64,000 nucleotides of DNA from positions 1 to 64,000 of the forward strand of contig JAJPGT010000047.1 in assembly GCA_021325655.1 (NCBI GenBank), read 5' to 3'. Positions 7,773-18,159 of the stretch are shown here, piece after piece; position 1 is the first letter of the stretch, and the number at the start of each line of letters is the position of its first letter. Under the pieces are notes generated by a model that was given only the letters and a program-made list of their open reading frames with translations, was not told where the DNA came from and did no database searches. The stretch is from Pseudomonadota bacterium (lineage in GTDB: Bacteria; Chloroflexota; UBA6077; JAJPGT01). The translations under genes and the position numbers were made by a program.

Positions 7773-8580
7773 GCCGGGGCCAGGCGGCCGAGCCGGAATC
7801 CTCGGCGCTCCGCTGGACCTCACCGAGAGCTGCCGGGCCGGTACCCGCGCCGCGGCGCAGCGGATCCGGGCGCTGTCCCACTCGATCGAGACGTACAGCC
7901 CTGTCCTGGATCTCGACCTGGAAGACCTGGATCTCGCCGATTGGGGCGACGTGGACCTGGCCGGGCGCTCGATGGACGCGGCGCTGGCGGCGATCGAAGC
8001 GGCGTTCGCGGCGGTGCTCTCCCATGGTTTTGGGCTGCTGCTCGGCGGCGAGCACACCGTCGCGCTGGCCGGTTTTCGCGCCGTTCGGCGCCACTACCCG
8101 GACGCGGCGCTGATCCAGCTCGACGCGCACCTGGACATTCGGCAACAGTACGAGGGGGAGGCGATCTGCCACGCCACCTGGGTGAACCGGGTGGGCGAGG
8201 AGTTCGGCTTCGGCAACGTCGTCCAGCTCGGGATCCGCTCTGGCACGCGCGAGGAGTTCGGCCGCGCTCGGCGCGACTGTCTGCTCACGTCGTTCGACCT
8301 CGACCTGCCCGAGCCCATTCGCGAGCAGCTCGCGGGCCGGCCGATCTACCTGAGCCTGGACATCGACGTGCTCGATCCTGGCACAGCGCCAGGCACCGGC
8401 TGCCCAGAGCCCGGCGGGGCGACGTTCCGCGAGCTGCTGCGCGCGCTCTACGCGCTGCGGGGGCTGCGCGTCGTCGGGGCGGATATCTGCGAGGTGCTGC
8501 CGGATACCGACCCTGCAGACGTAACCGCCGTCGCCGCGGCGAAGATCGCGCGCGAGCTACTACTGATGTTCGCTCGCTGA
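7741..8580 (+). CDS. speB: Agmatinase / ureohydrolase (arginase family)
   Basis: Hydrolyses a guanidino group to urea. The substrate is agmatine, or N1-aminopropylagmatine if speE acts first. 279 residues. Manganese-binding motifs appear in order: G-G-E-H-T-V, D-A-H-L-D, and D-I-D-V-L-D-P-G. The GTG at 7741 follows a GGGGAGAA site and overlaps the end of speE by 32 bases, implying coupled translation. It completes arginine-to-spermidine conversion within one operon. Its 3' end overlaps the convergent AcoX-like gene by 21 bases. Confidence 0.9.
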   Translation: MSPGTLFLAARPGPGGRAGILGAPLDLTESCRAGTRAAAQRIRALSHSIETYSPVLDLDLEDLDLADWGDVDLAGRSMDAALAAIEAAFAAVLSHGFGLLLGGEHTVALAGFRAVRRHYPDAALIQLDAHLDIRQQYEGEAICHATWVNRVGEEFGFGNVVQLGIRSGTREEFGRARRDCLLTSFDLDLPEPIREQLAGRPIYLSLDIDVLDPGTAPGTGCPEPGGATFRELLRALYALRGLRVVGADICEVLPDTDPADVTAVAAAKIARELLLMFAR

Positions 8581-9606
8581 CCGGTGGCGCCGCCGCGGCT
8601 CGGGTGGCAGGCTAGGGTGGTCATCGAGGTCGTGGAGGAACAGGCCGCGGGCCGCGGCGGCGGCGAGCGCCCGCGACACGTCGACCTGCCACGGGCCCTC
8701 GGCGCTGAGGCGCACCGCGATCGTCCCGCCCCGTGTCTCCACCTCGCGCTCGCCGTCCAGCGCCAGCGTTCCGGTGCCGACATTCAGCTCGACGCACTCG
8801 CCTATGTCGATGACCCGATAGGAGCGCACTGGCACGTGCTTGATCAGCCCCGGGGCGATCGGCACCCAGGCCTGCCGGCCGCCAGGGCCGAGCTCGAGGT
8901 GCAGCCCGCACGGCTCGTCCACCGCGATCGGCCGCACCACGGTGCCGAGCGCGGACAGCCCGATGCTCCCGGGCACGGCGCAGGTGAGCACCACCTCGGC
9001 GAGCTGGCTCGCATCCCACAACGCGCGCGCACCGACGAAGGTGTCATGGGAAACGGCCAGGTCGACCAGCGCCAGATCGCGGAGCTCGCCGTCGATCCAG
9101 ACCTCGAGGCGCTTGCGGCGAATCGCGACCTCCTCCAGCGGGACCGCGCCGGTGGCGACCAGCCCCGCCGCCATGCCGGCGACGGTGCCCTCCAGCATAG
9201 TGGGGAAGACGTTGTTGGTGCCGGTGGAGACGCTTACCAGCGGGACCTCGCCGCAGCCGCGCGCCACCACCCGGTTGGTGCCGTCACCACCGAGCACGAT
9301 GATGCAGCCGGCGCCGGCTTCGGCGAGCAGCTTCGCGGCGCGGGTCGAATCCTCCTGAGTCCAGCCAACCCGCATATCCAGCAGGCGCACGTCCATGCTG
9401 ATCCGCAGGCCGTCCAGGCTCCGCATCCCGATGCCGTAGCTGTCTGGCATGATGAGCGCCTGCTTCACCCCGACAGCGTTCAGGCCGGCCAGCAGCCGGC
9501 GCACGATGCGCACTTTCTCGTCGTTCCCGAAGACGGAACCGTGTGCGACGAGGCGCCGAATGTCACGCCCCGAGGCCGGGTTAGCGACGATTCCGACCAG
9601 ACTCAT
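8560..9606 (-). CDS. AcoX-like ATP-NAD kinase family protein
   Basis: 348 residues of the NAD-kinase/diacylglycerol-kinase fold family. The start G-I-V-A-N-P-A-S-G-R and the nucleotide loop V-L-G-G-D-G-T-N-R are diagnostic, followed by S-T-G-T-N-N-V. The resemblance is closest to AcoX, a protein found with acetoin dehydrogenase in other bacteria whose reaction is not settled; no acetoin genes are present here. The ATG overlaps the upstream protease stop (ATGA), so the two are translationally coupled. It may phosphorylate NAD or a related substrate. Confidence 0.82.
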   Translation of the reverse strand: MSLVGIVANPASGRDIRRLVAHGSVFGNDEKVRIVRRLLAGLNAVGVKQALIMPDSYGIGMRSLDGLRISMDVRLLDMRVGWTQEDSTRAAKLLAEAGAGCIIVLGGDGTNRVVARGCGEVPLVSVSTGTNNVFPTMLEGTVAGMAAGLVATGAVPLEEVAIRRKRLEVWIDGELRDLALVDLAVSHDTFVGARALWDASQLAEVVLTCAVPGSIGLSALGTVVRPIAVDEPCGLHLELGPGGRQAWVPIAPGLIKHVPVRSYRVIDIGECVELNVGTGTLALDGEREVETRGGTIAVRLSAEGPWQVDVSRALAAAAARGLFLHDLDDHPSLPPEPRRRHRSASEHQ

Positions 9607-11036
9607 CCGTTGAGTTTCTTCTCGATGAGATCGAAGGCTCGTTCGAGCTGCGGGTCTCGACCAGCTTCGAGATCTGCCGGCGTGAGGTCGACTTTCTCGT
9701 CGGGCTGCACCCCGACGCGGTCGATCTGAGCGCCCGACGGCGAGACGAAGCGGTGCACCGTGATCTGGACCTGCGAGCCGTCGGAGAGGGTTTGGACCTC
9801 GGCGACAGCGACGCTGCCGGCGGTTGGATTGCCAACCAGCGTCGCCAGGCCGTACTCCTTCAGCGCCGCGGCGAGGATCTCCGAGCCGGAGGCGGTCCCA
9901 TTGTCCACCAGCACCGCTACGGGGGGCAGCGGCCGTATCGGCGTTGTCCCTTCCGCGTTCAGCGGCGTCTTGCGCCGCGCCCGGTCGATCTCGATCCCGA
10001 TCGGCTTGCCCGAATCGACGAAGAAGCCGGCGACCGTCGCGACGGCGCGGAGCGAGCCGCCGCCGTTGCCGCGCAGGTCCAGCACAATCCCCTTCGCCCC
10101 ACCCCGCGTCAGCATGCCAGCCAGCGCCTGCGCCACCTGCATCGGGACCTCGTCGGAGAACTGGCGGATGCGGAGGTAGGCGATGCGCGGACCGTTGCCG
10201 CGCGAGCCGATGCGGGCATCGACCGGCTGGATCTGGAGTTGGGCGCGCGGCACCTCCACCATCTGCGGGCTCGTGTCGTTCCCGCGCTCCACCCCGATCT
10301 GGACCGTCGTGCCTTCGGGGCCACGGACAGCGTCCGCGACCGCGTTCAGGTCAAGCGCAGTGACGTCCTTCCCCTGCACCGAGATCAGCCTGTCGCCCGC
10401 GTGCAGCCCGGCGCGCTCGGCGGGGCTGTTCGGAAACACCTCCACCACCATCGGCGGAAGCCCGGCGCCGGGCTTGCTCAGACGCACGCCGATGCCGGTG
10501 TACGACGACTCCGCCTTGCGCTGGGCCTGCTCCGCCTCGATGTAGCTGGTGTGGCTGTCGCTCAGGCTGTCCAGCATCGCATGTAGGATCGCCACATCCG
10601 GCCGGACGCGGTTCGCCCAGTCGAAATGTTTGGTGACCACCGTGCTGTACGCGGAGGCGAAGGCAGCCCAGTCGCGCTCCGCGTCATCCGTCGGGCCGGG
10701 GAGCGCATCGACTGGCTCTGTGTCCAGCGGGAGCGCCTTGTCCTTCAGCAGTGCATCGCGCAACGCGTTGCGCGCGGCGGCGATGAGCTGCTCATGGTCC
10801 ACCCGATCGACGTAGCGCTGCAGCACCAGTTCGTAGACGCCGCCCAGCTCGCTCGCCGGAAGCGCTACGCTCTGCTTGGACTCATCGCCGCTGGCTGGTG
10901 TTGGCGTGGCCTTGACCGGGGCTGGCTGGGCCGGCGCAGCCGGCGTTGGCGTCGCCTCCTGGGCGCCACAGGCCGAAGCGCCGAGCGCGAGCGTCAGGAG
11001 CAGTGCGACTAGGAGTGTGCGGAGGCGCTCTGGCAT
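9603..11036 (-). CDS. S41 family PDZ protease, lipoprotein
   Basis: 477 residues, a C-terminal-processing-protease relative. The signal peptide ends in a lipobox-like G-A-S-A-C at about residues 17-21, then a Thr/Pro/Ala-rich tether follows. A PDZ domain begins G-I-G-V-R-L, with A-G-L-H-A-G-D-R-L. The protease domain contains D-L-R-G-N-G-G-G and the nucleophile segment N-G-T-A-S-G-S-E. Where CtpA/Tsp enzymes have T-F-G-K-G with the catalytic Lys, this protein reads T-A-G-S-V, so the general base seems missing or different. It is coupled to the AcoX-like gene downstream. Confidence 0.85.
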   Translation of the reverse strand: MPERLRTLLVALLLTLALGASACGAQEATPTPAAPAQPAPVKATPTPASGDESKQSVALPASELGGVYELVLQRYVDRVDHEQLIAAARNALRDALLKDKALPLDTEPVDALPGPTDDAERDWAAFASAYSTVVTKHFDWANRVRPDVAILHAMLDSLSDSHTSYIEAEQAQRKAESSYTGIGVRLSKPGAGLPPMVVEVFPNSPAERAGLHAGDRLISVQGKDVTALDLNAVADAVRGPEGTTVQIGVERGNDTSPQMVEVPRAQLQIQPVDARIGSRGNGPRIAYLRIRQFSDEVPMQVAQALAGMLTRGGAKGIVLDLRGNGGGSLRAVATVAGFFVDSGKPIGIEIDRARRKTPLNAEGTTPIRPLPPVAVLVDNGTASGSEILAAALKEYGLATLVGNPTAGSVAVAEVQTLSDGSQVQITVHRFVSPSGAQIDRVGVQPDEKVDLTPADLEAGRDPQLERAFDLIEKKLNG

Positions 11037-11093
11037 GCCGCCCTGTGTTGTCCGCGGCGCATGCGCCATCATCCGGGCACACGCTCTAGCGGC

Positions 11094-11099
11094 ATTATA
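11094..11099 (-). promoter_or_regulatory. -10 box upstream of the S41 protease
   Basis: TATAAT on the minus strand, about 58 bases before the protease ATG. No good -35 hexamer is seen at the expected distance. Confidence 0.4.
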
Positions 11100-11187
11100 G
11101 GTCATCCGTTCCGGTGGGCCGTGATTACGCGGCGCCAACGACGCGTGCAGCAGTGGCCCAGCGCTGCGCCAGCCCAGAGCAGGAGCG

Positions 11188-13017
<1,830 letters not shown>

Positions 13018-13201
13018 GGTGTCATCACATCACACAAGTCGATTCACGTCGCCGGGAGATGCGTGATCCGGTCTCTTCCGTCATGCCTAACAGGCAAGAT
13101 GTGTTCCAGTTCACCACGCCCCGCCGGTGTCCCTCGCAATTGTACGCGCGATACATAGGTGTACCGCTCTCCGCGCATCCTGGTAAGGAACACAGGTACC
13201 G

Positions 13202-13242
13202 GGATCGACTGGTCATCCGGCCGTCCCTGGTCGATCCTTTTT
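13202..13242 (+). terminator. Terminator-like hairpin in ftsH/13331 divergent gap
   Basis: GGATCGAC (13202-13209) pairs with GTCGATCC (13230-13237) across a 20-base loop and is followed directly by TTTTT. It lies about 90 bases before the + strand gene at 13331, inside the 313-base divergent gap, so it could attenuate that gene. A TACAAT box on the minus strand (13139-13144) may serve ftsH. Nothing else was recognised in the gap. Confidence 0.4.
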
Positions 13243-13330
13243 ACCGGAAGCGGCGTACCGTCCGCCTGCTTCAGGCGGAGACGCGGCCCTGGGTAGGATG
13301 TCCAGGCCCGGCCCGGAGCGATACGCCCTA

Positions 13331-15667
13331 ATGAGGAGCTACGGCGCGCGCACCACTATGGCCGCGCCTTCGCGGCCGCTCGCCGCGCCGGCGTGGGCGG
13401 CGGTGCGGCTGGCGCTGCCCGACCTGCTCCTGGTGCTTCTGCTCTGTGCGCTGCCGGTGCTGTTCTTCTGGCGGATGCTGCTGGCGACGCCGGATCAGCG
13501 CCTGACGATCCAGGAGGGCGACTTTACCCAGGAGTATTTCCCGCTCGCGCTGGTAGCAGCGGCGGCGCTGCGGTCGGGCGAGTGGCCGATCTGGAACCCG
13601 CTGACCGGTATCGGGCAGCCGCTCCTCGCCGATCCGCAGACGGCGCTCCTGTACCCGCCCACCTGGCTGTTCCTGCCCCGGCTGCGGGGACCAGATGCCA
13701 CCTCCTTCCAGGTGTTCGAGTCGCAGATCCCGCTGCACTTCGCCATCGCCGCGCTTGCCGCGTACGCGCTCGGCCGCTACCTGCTGCGATCGCGGTTCGG
13801 GGCGCTCGTGCTCGCGCTCACCTTCGCCTACTCGGGTTTTCTGACCTCGTATCCAGCTCAGCAACTGCCGATCCTGCGCACCGCGGTCTGGCTCCCGCTT
13901 CAGGCGCTGGCGCTGCTGCTCGCGCTCGATCGCCGTAACTGGCGTTGGGCAGCGGCGGCGGGGCTCGCTACGGCGCTCGCCATCCTGGCCGGCCACCCGC
14001 AGACGCTGCTGTTCCACCTGTACGCTCTGGGAATTCTCACCGTCTGCTGGTGGTGGCAGGTGCGCCGGACTCCCACGGCCCGCGGCTGTGGGCTCGCGCT
14101 CGGGGCGCTCGGCCGCCTCGGGTTCTCGCTGGGGATCGCCTTTCTGCTGGCGGCGCCACAGCTCCTGCTCACGCAGGAGTTTACCCGCCTGTCCACCCGT
14201 TCCGATGTCTCGTTCGCATTTCTCGCCCATGGGTTCGCGCCCCGTGAGCTGCTGCTAGGAATGCTCGCGCCGCGGATCCTCGGCGGGCCGCCGCCCTACG
14301 TGGGCGGGCTCCCGCCCTACGTTGGGGTGCTGCCGCTGCTGCTCGCGCTCCTGGCGCTGGCGCTCGCCCGGGGTCGGACCACGCTGTTCGGCGTGGCGCT
14401 GGCCGGGTTCGGGGCGCTGCTGTCGCTCGGCGGCCAGAGCGCGCTGTTCTCGCTGCTGTACCTGGTAGCGCCGGGCTTCGGCCTGTTCCGCGACCAGGAG
14501 CGCGGAATCGAGCTGTTCGCCTTCGGGATGGCGCTGCTCGCCGGCCGCGGCGCGGCGTCCCTGTCGGGCCCCCTGACACCGCTGGCGCGGCGTCAGATCC
14601 GGCTCGTCTTGCGCCTCGGGGTGGTGGCAGCAGCCCTGGCGGCACTGGCTGTGATCGGGCTCGGCTGGCTGTTCCTGGCACAGAGCGACGGGCCGACCCG
14701 TGACCGAGTGCAGACCGCGCTAGACGCCAGCGCCTGGTTCGTGCTCATGCTGGGGGCCGGGCTGCTCCTGCTGCACCTGGCGCTGAGCCGCCGCGCCGCC
14801 CGCGCGCTCTGGCCCGTGGGGGCGGTGGCGCTCGTGCTCCTCGACCTCTTCTCCGTCGGAGCCGATGCCAACCTCGCCGACCGCCGCCCGGACGACGTCT
14901 ATCGCGCCTCCCAGATCGTCCAGCGCCTGCGTGCCGAGCCGCCGCCGTTCCGCGTGGTCGACCAGGACATCCTCAACGGCCACCATGGGCTGGTGTTCGG
15001 TCTGCCGGCGCTGGAGCCTGGCTTCATCTTGAAGGTGAAGCGGTACGAGGAGGTGCGCCAGGCGGCGACGCCGCAGCGCTTATTCGATCTGTTCGATGGG
15101 CGGCTGCTCGTCACCCGCGATCGGCACGACGACCTGGAGCTCCTGCTCGAGGAGCCGTACGGCGACGCCACCAACCGCCTGTACCGCCTGCCGCCCGGCC
15201 CCGGCCGAGCCTGGCTGCCGGCCGAGGTGCAGGTGGCGCCGGACGCGGCAGCCTCGCTGGCCGCAGTGCTGCGGCCGGACTTCCAGCCAGCGCGCACCGT
15301 GATCCTGGAGGGTGCGCCCGCCGGCACGCGCCCATCGGGCAGCGGTCAGGTAGAATCCGTGCGCCTCGGCTGGTCGCAGACCAGCATCCAGGTGCGCACC
15401 GAGCAGGGGACCTACCTCGTCGTCTCTCAGGCGGCGTATCCGGGCTGGAGCGCCCGTGTCGATGGGGCGCCGGCCGATCTGCTGACGGCGGATCACGCGC
15501 TCGTCGCGCTCTGGGTGCCGCCAGGAGAGCACCGGGTGACGCTCTCCTACTGGCCGACCGGGCTGAATCTGGGGCTGGCCGCGGCCGGCCTCGCGTTCAG
15601 CGTTGCCCTGCTCACGCTCTGCGCGCCGCCGCCTGGCCGGCGTGCTGGAAAGGGACGCACACCCTGA
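13331..15667 (+). CDS. YfhO-family large membrane protein
   Basis: About 778 residues with roughly 12 predicted transmembrane helices, then an extracytoplasmic C-terminal domain ending in one last helix. Architecture and motifs match the YfhO family (multi-pass proteins related to GT-C glycosyltransferases): an early G-D-F-T-Q-E-Y-F-P loop, and late A-A-Y-P-G-W-S-A-R-V-D-G and V-P-P-G-E-H-R-V-T-L-S-Y. YfhO in Bacillus is linked to lipoteichoic acid glycosylation; the role here is inferred to be cell-surface glycan transfer. ATG 13331 follows GGAG; 13298 and 13358 are alternatives. Confidence 0.8.
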   Translation: MRSYGARTTMAAPSRPLAAPAWAAVRLALPDLLLVLLLCALPVLFFWRMLLATPDQRLTIQEGDFTQEYFPLALVAAAALRSGEWPIWNPLTGIGQPLLADPQTALLYPPTWLFLPRLRGPDATSFQVFESQIPLHFAIAALAAYALGRYLLRSRFGALVLALTFAYSGFLTSYPAQQLPILRTAVWLPLQALALLLALDRRNWRWAAAAGLATALAILAGHPQTLLFHLYALGILTVCWWWQVRRTPTARGCGLALGALGRLGFSLGIAFLLAAPQLLLTQEFTRLSTRSDVSFAFLAHGFAPRELLLGMLAPRILGGPPPYVGGLPPYVGVLPLLLALLALALARGRTTLFGVALAGFGALLSLGGQSALFSLLYLVAPGFGLFRDQERGIELFAFGMALLAGRGAASLSGPLTPLARRQIRLVLRLGVVAAALAALAVIGLGWLFLAQSDGPTRDRVQTALDASAWFVLMLGAGLLLLHLALSRRAARALWPVGAVALVLLDLFSVGADANLADRRPDDVYRASQIVQRLRAEPPPFRVVDQDILNGHHGLVFGLPALEPGFILKVKRYEEVRQAATPQRLFDLFDGRLLVTRDRHDDLELLLEEPYGDATNRLYRLPPGPGRAWLPAEVQVAPDAAASLAAVLRPDFQPARTVILEGAPAGTRPSGSGQVESVRLGWSQTSIQVRTEQGTYLVVSQAAYPGWSARVDGAPADLLTADHALVALWVPPGEHRVTLSYWPTGLNLGLAAAGLAFSVALLTLCAPPPGRRAGKGRTP

Positions 15668-15963
15668 AAGCGGTTCTCGTCGTCTCCCTTGTCCTTGGGA
15701 TCGTCATCCTACTGTTCCTCGCCCGTCGGCGCCTCTGGCTGGCGCTGAAGCTGACCGCGGGCGGGTTCATCGCAATCAACCTGGTCCGCTTCTTCCAGGC
15801 GCGCGATCAAACCGACCGCTTCGTCGTCTTCTTCGCCGCGCTCGGCGCCTTCGGGCTGGTCTGGCTCGCGCTCTGGGCCATCACCCGCGCAGTCGAGCGC
15901 CACCGCCGCCTGCACCCGCCACCGGTACGCCTGCCCCAGCGCCGCCCGCGCTGGCGCCTGTAG
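15664..15963 (+). CDS. Small two-helix membrane protein, CTG start
   Basis: An open frame of 99 residues with no ATG, GTG or TTG start. It begins CTG AAA at 15664, and CTGA overlaps the stop of the YfhO-like gene. A GGAAAGGG site lies ten bases upstream. Hydrophobic helices are evident early (V-L-V-V-S-L-V-L-G-I-V-I-L-L-F-L) and mid-protein (F-V-V-F-F-A-A-L-G-A-F-G-L-V-W-L-A-L). A basic tail ends R-R-P-R-W-R-L. Codon third positions are strongly G/C, as in neighbouring genes. It is probably co-translated with the gene before it. Function unknown. Confidence 0.65.
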   Translation: MKAVLVVSLVLGIVILLFLARRRLWLALKLTAGGFIAINLVRFFQARDQTDRFVVFFAALGAFGLVWLALWAITRAVERHRRLHPPPVRLPQRRPRWRL

Positions 15964-15982
15964 CCCCCGGGCGCTGAACCGT

Positions 15983-16507
15983 CTAGCTGGCGCCGCGCTG
16001 GCGGGCGGGTGCCGGACCAGGGCTCGCGACCTGTCCTCGCGGCTCCGCCCAGTGCGCGAGCTGCTCGGCGATCGGCCGCAGCGCACGCTGGGCGTCGCCC
16101 AGCAGCGTGTGGCCGTCGCAGACCGTGGCATAGGTGGTCGAGCGGTAGCCCAGGCTCAGCAACTGATAGGCGCGGGCGCTCAGGCGCAATCCCTGCAAGA
16201 GCCCCTCGTGCACACGCTGCGCCTCGGCGGGGGGCTCCAGCGCCGCCAACGCCTCCGCGGCGCTGGCGAGCTCCCAGCGCTGCACCGAGGCGGTGTTCGC
16301 GAGCATCTCGGGGTTCGGAGACTCCTGGGTGTGGGCGAGCCAGTCGGCGTAGGCGCGCTCTACACGCTCAACAAGTGGCTGCACCTGGCGCGCGTAGGAG
16401 ATGAGCGCGGGGCTCGGCGTCTGCTGGTTGCCGCCCAGGAGGCGCGCGGCGCGACCGAGCAGCGTCCGCGCCGTGGCGAAGGAGGGTGAAGCTGCCATCG
16501 GCGGCAC
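15983..16507 (-). CDS. Alpha-helical hypothetical protein
   Basis: 174 residues, almost entirely predicted helix, rich in Ala, Leu, Glu and Arg, with no signal peptide, cysteine motif or membrane segment. The C-terminus is Pro/Ala/Arg-rich and probably disordered. It converges with the small membrane protein and diverges from the thiamin-regulated unit. I recognise no family. Coding is supported by length and codon-position GC bias only. Confidence 0.6.
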   Translation of the reverse strand: MPPMAASPSFATARTLLGRAARLLGGNQQTPSPALISYARQVQPLVERVERAYADWLAHTQESPNPEMLANTASVQRWELASAAEALAALEPPAEAQRVHEGLLQGLRLSARAYQLLSLGYRSTTYATVCDGHTLLGDAQRALRPIAEQLAHWAEPRGQVASPGPAPARQRGAS

Positions 16508-16576
16508 GGTAGCGGCCCCGCCCCGCCGCTGTCAACCGCGCGGGCGCTCGCTTCTAGTGGCGAGCGCGGCCGATGA

Positions 16577-16605
16577 TTGCTCCCCGCCGTCGGGCGGGCT
16601 ATACT
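16577..16605 (+). promoter_or_regulatory. Promoter of the TPP-regulated cytX-thiD unit
   Basis: TTGCTC (16577-16582) and TATACT (16600-16605) with an ideal 17-base spacer. Transcription would begin at the 5' edge of the TPP riboswitch. Confidence 0.7.
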
Positions 16606-16615
16606 CGGACCAGTT

Positions 16616-16715
16616 GCATAGGCACACGGGAGCCGGGATACCGGCTGAGAGGGTGGCTGTACCTCGCCACCGACCGTTGAACCTGACCTGGGTAATGCCA
16701 GCGGAGGGAGCGCGC
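16616..16715 (+). promoter_or_regulatory. TPP riboswitch (THI element)
   Basis: Conserved THI-box segments appear in order: GGGAGCC, CTGAGAGGG, the variable P3 hairpin, ACCGTTGAACCTGACCTGG, and GGTAATGCCAGCGGAGGGA. This aptamer binds thiamin pyrophosphate. It lies between the promoter and a strong terminator ahead of cytX-thiD, so it should shut the unit off when TPP is plentiful. Confidence 0.95.
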
Positions 16716-16728
16716 AAGCGATCACCAG

Positions 16729-16751
16729 AAGCCACCCAGGGTGGCTTTTTT
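16729..16751 (+). terminator. Riboswitch expression-platform terminator
   Basis: AAGCCACC pairs with GGTGGCTT across a three-base CAG loop, followed by a run of T to 16751. It lies just after the TPP aptamer and 37 bases before the cytX start: the expected layout for transcription attenuation. Confidence 0.85.
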
Positions 16752-16787
16752 GCTGCTCGCCGTTCCCTCCCCGGAAGGGAGAGGCGT

Positions 16788-18158
16788 GTGGACGCGATTG
16801 CCGAACGATCCAGCGAGCTTGGAATTCAGCCCGTCCCGCTCGGTCGGCGCGCGCTGGGGTTCTTCGACTCGTTCGTGCTCTGGGCCGATCTTGGGATCTC
16901 GTTCCTGGTCATGGTCGTCGGGATGTTCCTGGTCCCTGGCCTGGGGCTCGGCCAGGCGCTGCTCGCGACGTTGATCGGGGCGGTGATCGGGAACCTGCTG
17001 CTGGCGCTGGGCGCCCTCATTGGGGCGGATGTCGGCGTTCCCACCATGGTGCTGCTGCGCCCGGTGCTAGGGATCCGGGGCTCGTATCTGCCCACGGTGC
17101 TCAACGTCGTCCAGCTCATCGGCTGGGCCACATTCGAGGTCATCGTCATGGCGCAGGCCACGGATCTGCTCACGCAGCGGCTGTTCGGGCTGAGCGCCTA
17201 CCCGCTGTGGGTGCTCGGCTACGCGGTGCTGACGACGCTCTTCGCAGTCTGGGGGCCGGTGCGGCTGGTCAAGCAGTTCCTGGAGCGCTATATCGTCTGG
17301 CTGGTGCTGGCGACGACGGTCTGGATCACCGTCGCGCTGTTCACCAGCTACAACATCGGTGAGCTGCTGGCTCGCCCGGGCACCGGGGACCTGACGTTCC
17401 TGGCGGCGGTGGACCTGGTGGTCGCGCTGCCGATCTCCTGGTTCCCCCTGGTCGCCGATTACTCGCGGCTGTCAACCAGCAAGAGCGCCGCGTTCTGGGG
17501 CACCGGGCTCGGCTACTTCATCCCGCAGGTCTGGTTTTACGCGCTCGGGGCGCTGCTCGTGCTCGGGCCCGGGGTGTCCGCCGATCCGAACGCACCGGTC
17601 GCTCCGTTGCTGGCGGCGATCGCCGGCCTGACCAACGGCTGGATCGCGCTGCTGATTCTGCTCATCGACGAGACGGACGAGGGCTTCGCCAACGTCTACT
17701 CAACCGCGGTGTCGATCCAGAATCTGGCTCCCTGGCTGAGCCAGCGCAATCTCTCCATCGCGATCGGGGGCCTGGTGCTGATCCTGGCCGAGGCGCTGCC
17801 GCTGACGCAGTACGAGAGCTTCCTGCTGCTGATCGGCTCGGTGTTCGTCCCGCTGTTCGGGGTGCTCGCGGCCGATTACTTCGTCGTACGCCGTGGCCGC
17901 TACGTGGCCCGCGAGCTGTTCGAGCGACCAGGCGCCTACTGGTATCTCGGCGGGGTGCAGTGGGGGGCGTTGGTCTGCTGGCTGGTCGGCGCAGCGGTAT
18001 ACCTCGCGATCGGCGGCATCGCCCCGCTCGGGATCGACGGGCTCGCACCCTGGCTGGGGGCGACGCTGCCGAGCCTGGCGGTCTCGTTCCTGCTGTACCT
18101 CGTCGCTGCGCAGGTCGGTCTCGTTGGTGGGGCCAAGGCGAGCGCCAGGGAGGGCTGA
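16788..18158 (+). CDS. cytX: NCS1 permease, hydroxymethylpyrimidine uptake (CytX-like)
   Basis: 456 residues with about 12 membrane helices, a member of the cytosine/purine/uracil/thiamin/allantoin permease family. Family features include P-L-G-R-R-A-L-G-F-F-D near the start and W-F-P-L-V-A-D-Y-S-R in the middle. Control by a TPP riboswitch and the adjacent thiD make the thiamin pyrimidine precursor HMP the likely substrate. GTG at 16788 follows GGAAGGGAGAGG at good spacing. ThiD starts one base after the stop. Confidence 0.9.
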   Translation: MDAIAERSSELGIQPVPLGRRALGFFDSFVLWADLGISFLVMVVGMFLVPGLGLGQALLATLIGAVIGNLLLALGALIGADVGVPTMVLLRPVLGIRGSYLPTVLNVVQLIGWATFEVIVMAQATDLLTQRLFGLSAYPLWVLGYAVLTTLFAVWGPVRLVKQFLERYIVWLVLATTVWITVALFTSYNIGELLARPGTGDLTFLAAVDLVVALPISWFPLVADYSRLSTSKSAAFWGTGLGYFIPQVWFYALGALLVLGPGVSADPNAPVAPLLAAIAGLTNGWIALLILLIDETDEGFANVYSTAVSIQNLAPWLSQRNLSIAIGGLVLILAEALPLTQYESFLLLIGSVFVPLFGVLAADYFVVRRGRYVARELFERPGAYWYLGGVQWGALVCWLVGAAVYLAIGGIAPLGIDGLAPWLGATLPSLAVSFLLYLVAAQVGLVGGAKASAREG

Positions 18159-18159
18159 G

